Part shown: positions 5,302 to 12,597 of the stretch, piece after piece
How positions within the stretch are numbered: position 1 is the first letter of the stretch
Layout of the letters: the number at the start of each line of letters is the position of its first letter
Source: an uncultured Lachnospiraceae bacterium
Lineage (GTDB): Bacteria; Bacillota; Clostridia; Lachnospirales; Lachnospiraceae
Assembly: GCA_946183625.1 (NCBI GenBank)
Contig: CAMHCL010000036.1
Location: forward strand, 1 to 12,972
Direction: 5' to 3'
DNA length: 12,972 nucleotides
Notes under the pieces: model-generated
What the model saw: only the letters and a program-made list of their open reading frames with translations
The model's database searches: none
What the model was told of the DNA's origin: nothing
Position numbers and translations under genes: made by a program

Positions 5302-7986
5302 TTATTTGCTTACTGCTTTCTCTATTGTTATGAGGCCAAATGTACCAGGGCCGCAGTTTGCTGCTATGGTAGCATTAGCCTGTTCAAAGATAACTGTTTC
5401 GTAATCACCTTTCTTCTTTATTCTCTCACGTATCCAATCTAATTCTTTCTTATTTAGTCCAACGTAAGTTACAAATATAACCGTCTTCTCCGGCGCAAGT
5501 CCTGAAAGTGATGAATCTATATATTTCTTCCAGGTATTCTCTCTGGAACCGAAATACATCTTCTTAGCTTTCATTTCACCATCCTTCATCACAAGGAGTG
5601 GTCTTGCCATAAATGCCTTTGTCAGATTAGCCCTGTTCCTTGTCACCTGATTCGATCTTGCAAGGTATTCAAGACTGTCTACTACAAAGCTTGTATTCAC
5701 CCTGGTCTTGATTCTCTCCACAGCCGCAAGTATTTCATTCTTGTTCATACCTGCATCTGCAAGTCTGGCTGCAATTATAGCCATGAGTCCCTGTCCACTT
5801 GACAGGTGGCCACTGTCGACTACCGTTACATTTTCAAATGAATTTGCAGCTTCGAGAGCTATTGGATAACCTGAACTCTGCACCTTGCTTGATATAGAAA
5901 CATGAATAACGTTGTTGGCCTTTGTCAGCTGATCTGCAAAGAATGCTTCATAAGCACTTGCATCCGGTGGGCCAGGGAATACTCTGTGATTTATATTCTC
6001 CATATAAGCCAGAACACCATTTGTATCTATCTCAACGCCATCCTTGAACACACCTTCTTCTGTACGAACCAGATGCGGTATAGTGGCTATCTTGTATTTC
6101 TTTAAGAGTGCCGGTGGCAGATCTGCTATACTCTCTGTGGTTACAACTACCGACCTCTTCTTCTGGCCGGACTGCATCCACATTACAGAGTCTACAGCTA
6201 CATCTCCATCCTCACTTGTCACCTTCACTATTTCCTTAGGCAGGAATCTGTATACTTCGCTCTCCAGATTTTCACCAGTTACAGGTTTTATAAGATATCC
6301 ATCAAAGCCTGTAATTGCATAGAGTGAACGATTCTCCTCGCCTGCATTTGCAGTAAGGATAACTATCGGAGTTTCGCGGTTCTGACCACCTGCCTGTGCC
6401 CTGATAGCATGGTAACATTCGATACCATCCATCTCCGGCATCAGATGATCCATGAATATCATATGGTATCTGGTATTCAGCGTGAACTGCAGAGCTTCTG
6501 CACCGCTCTTAGCTGTATCTATCTGAAGCTTGGTATCACGGAGCAGCTTCGTAACTACCAGTAGGTTCGCCTCATTGTCATCAATAACGAGGATGTGTCC
6601 TTCAGGAGCTTCAAACTTCTGCTTGTAGTTTGTTCTCTTTCCAATGCCATGCTTCTTCTTATAGTCATACTCACCCAGCTGCTTGTCAGAAGCGGCCTTC
6701 TGAGGTATCTCTACGATAAATGTAGTTCCCTTGGTATAAACACTATTAACAGTAACCTTACCACCCATGAGATCCAGAAACTGCTTAACGATAGAGAGTC
6801 CCAGTCCTGTTCCCTCTATATGCTTATTGCTCGTCTCGTCGACTCGCTTAAATGCATCGAAGAGATATGGTATATCCTCTTTCTTGATACCCATTCCGGT
6901 ATCAGCTACGGAATAGATAATGTTATATTCATTATCTCCATCCAGCTTCTCACATTCGACAGAAAGAGTAATGGAACCTTCTTTAGTATATTTAATAGCA
7001 TTATTTAAAATGTTCATCAGAACCTGCTTGATCCTGACTTCATCGCCCATAAGCTCAGCAGGAATATCCGGTTCTACATTTACATTGAATTCCAGATTCT
7101 TCTCTCTAGCTCTTATCCACAGCATACCAACAAGATCAGAAAGCATATTTCCAGGAGAGTATGGTTCTATCAGAAGATTCATATCTCCTGCCTGGAATTT
7201 GGACATATCAAGTATGTCATTTATCAGGTTGAGGAGCAGCTTACCCGCAACTCTGATATTTACTGCATCATCGGCAACCTCATCGCTGATATACTCACGA
7301 AGGATCATCTCGTTAAGTCCGATGATAGTATTTATAGGTGTACGGATCTCGTGGCTCATGCTTGAGAAGAATCTGTTCTGAGCCGCATTTAACGACTCTA
7401 TCTCTTCTCTCTGTTCCTGAGCCTTCTTATTCTCCATTTCATAGATAATATCCTCGAAACGGATCATAAATATGATTCCAACACTTATGAGCACCATGGC
7501 TGTGAACAGATATACACGAGACGCCATGCTGTCATAGATTGGGAATATATCCGGATGAGTAGCTGCCACGATAAAGCATCCCAGTCCAACTAATCCCTCT
7601 AAAGCATAGAATATATTCTTGATCTTCCCTTCCAGGAAAACACTTATAAGGAACATATTAAAGACGAACCACATTGGTCCCGCTCCACGTATACCACCAC
7701 TGTTAACAAATGTAATAGGGAAATATACAAAACACATACATGCTGAGATAAGAATCGCACCAACCTGTATCTTGTCTTTCTTAATGGAAATAAGGCCTAT
7801 TCCGCAAATGAATAGTATGTAGATAACAGTACTGATGGCAATGGTTCTCATGCTCGGGACAAAAAGGATTTCCAGTGTAGTGATACCCAGAACCATCATG
7901 ATCGTAATAAAGTTTAGCACGAAGGATCTCTTCTTTACATCTACGGAATCATTTAATATATACTCTTGCATTTTATTACTCTTCAT
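5302..7986 (-). CDS. membrane hybrid histidine kinase-receiver-DegV fusion
   Basis: An 894-residue inner-membrane signalling protein. Six membrane spans are visible at about 22-43, 48-67, 73-93, 104-118, 124-143 and 157-176, with no large extracellular domain. A short coiled stretch leads to the HisKA domain (phosphoacceptor H212 in S-H-E-I-R-T-P) and a complete HATPase: N box 317-334, G1 D362-T-G-M-G, F box near 376, G2 G392-T-G-L-G-L. A receiver spans about 463-583 with D469/D470, phosphoacceptor D513, T545 and K567, so kinase and receiver look active. Residues about 612-892 are a complete DegV domain (T-T-E-S-I-A-D-L-P opening, I-S-S-K segment at 698-701, V-D-S-L-E-Y-L at 769-775, G-P-G at 879-881). 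DegV/FakB proteins normally stand alone and bind fatty acids. The ATG at 7986 follows AGGAGG (7996-8001), one base after the stop of the HPt kinase gene. No HPt domain is present here, so relay to the neighbour's HPt is plausible. Confidence 0.95.
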   Translation of the reverse strand: MKSNKMQEYILNDSVDVKKRSFVLNFITIMMVLGITTLEILFVPSMRTIAISTVIYILFICGIGLISIKKDKIQVGAILISACMCFVYFPITFVNSGGIRGAGPMWFVFNMFLISVFLEGKIKNIFYALEGLVGLGCFIVAATHPDIFPIYDSMASRVYLFTAMVLISVGIIFMIRFEDIIYEMENKKAQEQREEIESLNAAQNRFFSSMSHEIRTPINTIIGLNEMILREYISDEVADDAVNIRVAGKLLLNLINDILDMSKFQAGDMNLLIEPYSPGNMLSDLVGMLWIRAREKNLEFNVNVEPDIPAELMGDEVRIKQVLMNILNNAIKYTKEGSITLSVECEKLDGDNEYNIIYSVADTGMGIKKEDIPYLFDAFKRVDETSNKHIEGTGLGLSIVKQFLDLMGGKVTVNSVYTKGTTFIVEIPQKAASDKQLGEYDYKKKHGIGKRTNYKQKFEAPEGHILVIDDNEANLLVVTKLLRDTKLQIDTAKSGAEALQFTLNTRYHMIFMDHLMPEMDGIECYHAIRAQAGGQNRETPIVILTANAGEENRSLYAITGFDGYLIKPVTGENLESEVYRFLPKEIVKVTSEDGDVAVDSVMWMQSGQKKRSVVVTTESIADLPPALLKKYKIATIPHLVRTEEGVFKDGVEIDTNGVLAYMENINHRVFPGPPDASAYEAFFADQLTKANNVIHVSISSKVQSSGYPIALEAANSFENVTVVDSGHLSSGQGLMAIIAARLADAGMNKNEILAAVERIKTRVNTSFVVDSLEYLARSNQVTRNRANLTKAFMARPLLVMKDGEMKAKKMYFGSRENTWKKYIDSSLSGLAPEKTVIFVTYVGLNKKELDWIRERIKKKGDYETVIFEQANATIAANCGPGTFGLITIEKAVSK

Positions 7987-7987
7987 A

Positions 7988-10702
7988 TCATGATTCCTCC
8001 TTTTCCGGTGCGAATTCCATCACATCATCAGAGGATGGACCAAATTCCATCACTTCATCAGAAGAATCAGGGCTGAACTCCATTACGTCATCAGAGCCGG
8101 CGTTCATCTCAGGCGCTGCAATGCCAAGAGCACCAGCGATCTTCTCACTGGTTTCAGAATACATATCCATAACTCTGGAATGGTTCTCAGCTATGTAAGC
8201 TTCATCAGCATTATCAGCGGCTTTCTCAAGCTTAAGGGCTTCATCAGACAGTCCCATGACGCCTATCATTTTAGAAGTACTCTTTACAGCGTGGATGATT
8301 ATCTCGTAATCCTTCCACTCCTTTGCTTCAGAGTGCTTGTTCATATTTGTTATCTTACCCTTCGACTCATTTACAAACTGAGTAAGGATAACCTTATAGA
8401 ATTCTATATCGCCTGCACAGTAACCAACACCTGTCTCCACGTCAACACCAGCCGCCTTGAGCTTTGCGCTGAAGGTGACAGGTTCCGACTTCTCAGGTGC
8501 AGCCTGTGTCTTAATTTCATTTACATCTGTCTCTCCACCAGGAGCGAATTCCATAACATCAGAATCTGCACCTGATTTTTCTGATGTACTAGCCATCTTT
8601 GCAGCAAATGTTGTCTTGCTGTTATCTGCTGAATCAAGCTCTTCCACGAATACATAAGAAATCGAATTTGAAGGAAGAATCTTCTTCAGTGTTCTTTCCA
8701 GTTCTTCAATCTCTATAGGCTTGCTGACAAATCCATCAAAGCCCTCTGACATAAACATCTGCTTTGCTGAACTCATAGCATTCGCAGTAAGTGCAACAGC
8801 AGGTGTGTTATGTGCAAGACCCATAACATCTGAACGGATTCTCTTAAGAGCTTCCACACCATCCATTCCCGGCATCATGTGATCCATAAAGATGATATCA
8901 AAGTTCTCGTTGCGGCACATTTCAACTGCCTCCATACCGGAGTTTGCAGTGAAGACCTTCATGCCGTATCTTGCAAATATACTCTTTGCCACGATGAGGT
9001 TCATAGGCTCATCATCAACTACGAGGCCGCTGACATCGTTAAGTACCATATGCTTATTGCTGATCTTTCTGCCCTTTGTATCAGAGTTAAGAACAGAAAC
9101 AACAGGGAAGCAATAGAATGGCTTCTCAAGTATCTTGCAGCCACTTCCTGCAGGCGCCTTAAATCCTACCTCAGAAACTATGATAACTGGAATATCATCT
9201 GCAATCCTCTCGATGAGGTCTTTGCTTGCAAGGTACTCTGCCTCACCAACGAACAGATGGGACAGTTCAACGGACTCAACCAGCTTTTCAAGGCCCTCTG
9301 CGTTTTCAACTCTGTGCATAGGAACACCAAGTCCCTTAACAATGTTAAACACCGCGGAATTGTAATATTCTCTTACCAGTGGATTTGGGAATTTGTCGAA
9401 ATGTAAGAACGCACCCGGACAAAGCTTATCCGGATTAGTAAATGACATGCAGCTCTGTGAATCTATTACAACCTGTGGAATGCTGACGCGAACAGTCGTG
9501 CCTTCATCCACCTTGCTGGTGATAGTCATGAAACCACCAAGCGTAGCCACGAAGCCATTAACAATACCAAGTCCGAGGCCCAGACCGCCTCCGACTCTGG
9601 ATCTGCTGGAATCAGACTGATAGAATCTCTCGTAGATCATTCCCAGGTCTTCTTCCGAAATACCAATACCCGTATCTGTAACTTCGATACGGAGATTTAC
9701 ACCATAATCGTGCTTCTCACAATCAATCTTAACGTATACTCCGCCTTCGTTTGTATACTTCAGACCATTTGATATGAGAGCCTTAAGTATTTTCTTGATC
9801 TTAGCCACATCGCTGTTCATAACAGCCGGTATGGCAGGATCGATATCTATAACCAGTTCAACTCCATTTGTCTTATATTCACGGAGTTCTGTAACAAGGT
9901 CATTCATGAGTGATGACAGCATGTAGTCCTCGCTGTTCTTCACAAGACCGCCTCTGTCAATTTCAGAATAATCAAGGATGTCGCCGATCTGCTCAGCCAC
10001 CTTACGGCCTGCACTGCGGACAGCGATCATGTCAGTACGTATCTCTTCATCATCTTCCTTATCAATGCAGATGCCGGACAGACCGATTACAGCGTTGATA
10101 GGAGTACGAAGCTCATGCGATACATTTGCCAGGAAGTCATTCAGTCGTTCCGTAGCCTCAGTAAGTTCGTCGATCTCTTCTCTGGAAACCGCCAGAACCT
10201 GGAACCACTTGTCGATGATTGTGACCGCAAACCACGCAACCATGCTGATCATGATCACGTGTATCGCAACTCTTATATAATAGAGCTGATCCGCACCATT
10301 CTGCGATACGCCCACAACCACGTCATAAGCCATTGTCACGTAAAATGTAACGAGGCCGAAATTAATTATCTTCTTTATTCCTGTTCTGGCAAATATCAGA
10401 ATTATAGCCGCCATAACAATCGCTATGTCAAATGTACTGCTGATATGAACGCCATAGAAGAAAAACGTCAGCATGGTAATAATGGCATAAAACCATGTTC
10501 TGCTATAGGTCGTCGATACTTCAGTTATATGCATGAACCATACAGCTATCAGAGCTATGGCTACGAGGATGATTCCCCATATCTCCCAGTGCATAACAAT
10601 AGATCCAGCTATCAGCATTACTGCAAATATGCTGTAGCCGATAAGTATCAGCAGCTGTGATGATTCATATAATTCAACTCTGTCTTGTTTCTTGTTCTTC
10701 AC
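7988..10702 (-). CDS. membrane hybrid histidine kinase with receiver and HPt domains
   Basis: A 904-residue phosphorelay kinase. Six membrane spans are visible (about 16-36, 41-60, 68-88, 91-108, 112-131, 140-163). HisKA follows with H196 in S-H-E-L-R-T-P, then HATPase (N box about 301-318, G1 D343-T-G-I-G, G2 G371-G-G-L-G-L-G-L). Residues about 418-540 look like a degenerate receiver with no aspartate pocket. An intact receiver follows (about 556-677: D563/D564, D607, T639, K661). A low-complexity linker leads to an HPt domain (about 747-858) with phosphoacceptor H804 in H-A-V-K-S. The tail carries three copies of a D-D/E-V-M-E-F-x-P motif, and a fourth copy sits in the linker. The start codon is GTG, supported by AGGTGA six bases upstream. 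The gene begins 62 bases after the GGDEF protein and ends one base before the next kinase, whose ribosome binding site lies in its last codons. The full HisKA-REC-HPt chain indicates a multistep relay; the signal is unknown. Confidence 0.95.
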   Translation of the reverse strand: MKNKKQDRVELYESSQLLILIGYSIFAVMLIAGSIVMHWEIWGIILVAIALIAVWFMHITEVSTTYSRTWFYAIITMLTFFFYGVHISSTFDIAIVMAAIILIFARTGIKKIINFGLVTFYVTMAYDVVVGVSQNGADQLYYIRVAIHVIMISMVAWFAVTIIDKWFQVLAVSREEIDELTEATERLNDFLANVSHELRTPINAVIGLSGICIDKEDDEEIRTDMIAVRSAGRKVAEQIGDILDYSEIDRGGLVKNSEDYMLSSLMNDLVTELREYKTNGVELVIDIDPAIPAVMNSDVAKIKKILKALISNGLKYTNEGGVYVKIDCEKHDYGVNLRIEVTDTGIGISEEDLGMIYERFYQSDSSRSRVGGGLGLGLGIVNGFVATLGGFMTITSKVDEGTTVRVSIPQVVIDSQSCMSFTNPDKLCPGAFLHFDKFPNPLVREYYNSAVFNIVKGLGVPMHRVENAEGLEKLVESVELSHLFVGEAEYLASKDLIERIADDIPVIIVSEVGFKAPAGSGCKILEKPFYCFPVVSVLNSDTKGRKISNKHMVLNDVSGLVVDDEPMNLIVAKSIFARYGMKVFTANSGMEAVEMCRNENFDIIFMDHMMPGMDGVEALKRIRSDVMGLAHNTPAVALTANAMSSAKQMFMSEGFDGFVSKPIEIEELERTLKKILPSNSISYVFVEELDSADNSKTTFAAKMASTSEKSGADSDVMEFAPGGETDVNEIKTQAAPEKSEPVTFSAKLKAAGVDVETGVGYCAGDIEFYKVILTQFVNESKGKITNMNKHSEAKEWKDYEIIIHAVKSTSKMIGVMGLSDEALKLEKAADNADEAYIAENHSRVMDMYSETSEKIAGALGIAAPEMNAGSDDVMEFSPDSSDEVMEFGPSSDDVMEFAPEKEES
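7996..8001 (-). promoter_or_regulatory. strong ribosome binding site of the kinase-DegV gene inside the upstream gene
   Basis: AGGAGG lies within the last codons of the HPt kinase gene (encoding K-E-E-S), nine bases before the next ATG. The stop codon and the new start are separated by a single base (TGA-T-ATG). This arrangement indicates translational coupling and roughly matched amounts of the two kinases. Confidence 0.8.
8006..8095 (-). repeat. three tandem copies of a short D-V-M-E-F-x-P coding repeat
   Basis: The C-terminus of the HPt kinase repeats S-D-[DE]-[DE]?-V-M-E-F-x-P at residues 870-878, 881-889 and 891-899, with unit steps of 11 and 10 residues. The DNA copies share the pattern TCTGATGANGTNATGGARTT but differ at third positions, which suggests selection on the peptide rather than very recent duplication. 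A fourth copy, lacking one acidic residue, is encoded at 8540-8563 in the linker between receiver and HPt. Confidence 0.85.
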
Positions 10703-10764
10703 TAAGTGTCACCTGTTATAAATTGTCGATTGTTATATCGTGTTATTTATCTGCCTTTAACCGT

Positions 10765-12549
10765 TCAATCCTTTGTAGTCAGAACCTTGTGGAATCTCTT
10801 GCGGAGCATTACCAGCTCCAGGATATGTGATACACGGAGTGTCATTATCTCAGGCACGAAAGGCTTTTTTATGAAGTCCATGGCACCAAGGGCAAGCCCA
10901 TCTGCTTCTGTTCCGTAACTGTCATCTGCTGTCAGGAATACTACTGATACTCTTCCTGCATCACCACCCATATCTCTGAGTTTCTTCAAAGTTTCAAAGC
11001 CATCCATTCCAGGCATTCTGATATCAAGAAGTACAAGGTCTGGAAGTTCTTCATTCTGATCCAGGTAGTCTATAAGTTCCTGTCCTGAGGTAAGTCCTAT
11101 AACCTTTATACCTGCATCGGTAAGTGGCTTTCCTGCAAGCTTCAGATTCTTCTCGTCGTCATCAACCATGATCACGAACTTATCCTCATCCTGCATAAGA
11201 GGACCAACTTCACTACGAACGAATTCACTGTCATAAACTATCTCTATACCCTCTTCATATGCTTCACCCCAGGAATCAACTATCTGTTTTATAACTCTCT
11301 CAGTGAACTCTTCACGAATATCTGTAAGGAATACATAGTACTGATTGTAACGGCTTCTGGTCATGATATCTGACTTACGAAGGGAATGTCTTACATGGTT
11401 ACCGAACTCATCACACTGATCCATGTAGATATCATCAGGAGTTCCCTCCTTCTTGTTCAGTGTAAAGAGAACCTTGCACGCATTCACGTTATGACGCGCT
11501 ATGTAACGGATGATATAGCGATATACATAAGAGAATGCATCCATATCCATCTGAAGTGCAACGCTCGGTACATTTCTCTCTCCCAGGATTTCAGACAGGG
11601 ACTTGATATCCATCTGAACTGAATTCTCTTCCTCCTCGGATATGACCGATGTATCGTAGATCGAATATCCATGCTTTCCATTCTTCTTAACCTTATAGAG
11701 ACATTTATCTGCCAGCTTCAGAAGTGATGTATAATCGTTACCATATCTAGGAACCATTACTGCACCTACAGATGCGCCAAGAGGAATATTCATGTCCTCA
11801 CCCATCATTTCCTTTGCAGATGCAAGGAGCTTCTCATTAAGATCCTTGGCTATCTGGGCAACACTGTCCTCCATGGTCATTTGGTAGCAAAATGCTACAA
11901 ACTCATCGCCACCGATTCTTCCCACTCTGCTGTTATCAGGAACTGTTTCCTTGATTATATTTGCAAAGGATATGAGAACTTTGTCACCCATCTCATGTCC
12001 ATATATATCATTTACCAGCTTGAAGGAATCCAGGTCGATCATCATAAGACAGCCCAGTTCCTCATTACACATGGTAGAGAGCTCCACGCCTGCAGCGCCC
12101 TTATTCAGAAGTCCTGTCAGCTTATCTCTTGTAGCCTCATTCTTCAGATTGATCATCTCAGACTGCATTGAGATAACGTTATTAATACGCCTAAGAAGAA
12201 CATCAGGATTGAAAGGCTTTCTGATAAAATCAGATACACCAACCTCAAAACCTCTGGTTTCTGTTCCTGTATTCTCATCAGCTGTCAGGAATATGACCGG
12301 CGTCTCATTTAACCCCTTCTGTTTTTCTAAAACTCTCAAGTTTGACAGAGTTTCAAATCCATCCATTTCAGGCATTTTAATATCCAGAAGAATCAGATCA
12401 GGAGTTCCGTTCTTGCCAATGTAATCCAGAAGCGCGCTTCCTGACTTAAGAGCCGTGACACGCATATTATTCTTGCTGAGTATATGTCCCGCCATCTGAA
12501 GATTTGATGTGTCATCATCTACTACCATGATCCACTTTGCTGCTGCCAT
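10765..12549 (-). CDS. response regulator: receiver, GGDEF, degenerate GGDEF, receiver
   Basis: A soluble 594-residue protein with four modules. Receiver 1 (about 5-125) has D11/D12, phosphoacceptor D56, T89 and K111. A GGDEF domain (about 136-300) has D172, F176-K177, N180, G-H at 184-185, G-D at 188-189 and an intact G213-G-D-E-F217, so it should make c-di-GMP from two GTP. The RxxD inhibitory site that normally sits five residues before GGDEF reads P-D-N-S (204-207), so it is missing. Residues about 312-440 align in pattern with a second, degenerate GGDEF whose active-site position reads R-Y-N-Q-Y (400-404); five residues before it is R391-K-S-D394, an RxxD site. Receiver 2 (about 457-585) has D463/D464, D509, T540 and K562. 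The ATG follows GGGAGGG with an eight-base spacer. It lies 48 bases after the upstream partial gene and 62 bases before the HPt kinase, and is the likely relay output. Confidence 0.93.
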   Translation of the reverse strand: MAAAKWIMVVDDDTSNLQMAGHILSKNNMRVTALKSGSALLDYIGKNGTPDLILLDIKMPEMDGFETLSNLRVLEKQKGLNETPVIFLTADENTGTETRGFEVGVSDFIRKPFNPDVLLRRINNVISMQSEMINLKNEATRDKLTGLLNKGAAGVELSTMCNEELGCLMMIDLDSFKLVNDIYGHEMGDKVLISFANIIKETVPDNSRVGRIGGDEFVAFCYQMTMEDSVAQIAKDLNEKLLASAKEMMGEDMNIPLGASVGAVMVPRYGNDYTSLLKLADKCLYKVKKNGKHGYSIYDTSVISEEEENSVQMDIKSLSEILGERNVPSVALQMDMDAFSYVYRYIIRYIARHNVNACKVLFTLNKKEGTPDDIYMDQCDEFGNHVRHSLRKSDIMTRSRYNQYYVFLTDIREEFTERVIKQIVDSWGEAYEEGIEIVYDSEFVRSEVGPLMQDEDKFVIMVDDDEKNLKLAGKPLTDAGIKVIGLTSGQELIDYLDQNEELPDLVLLDIRMPGMDGFETLKKLRDMGGDAGRVSVVFLTADDSYGTEADGLALGAMDFIKKPFVPEIMTLRVSHILELVMLRKRFHKVLTTKD

Positions 12550-12597
12550 ATTGTTTACCCTCCCAAGTTAACAATCATATTACATCAAAATATATTC

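Noticed and set aside
8006..8095. Possible CRISPR or regulatory direct-repeat array
   Set aside because: The repeats are in frame, code for a conserved peptide and lack spacers of even length; they are a protein repeat.
8879..9406. Plus-strand open frame of 175 codons inside the HPt kinase gene
   Set aside because: It is antisense to a well-supported domain structure and its translation shows no family features.
10115..10660. Plus-strand open frame of 181 codons antisense to the kinase membrane region
   Set aside because: Its composition (many Tyr, His and Asn from complementing hydrophobic codons) is that expected of an antisense shadow.
10703..10764. Internal promoter before the HPt kinase gene
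   Set aside because: AT-rich hexamers are present, but no -35/-10 pair with proper spacing matched well enough.
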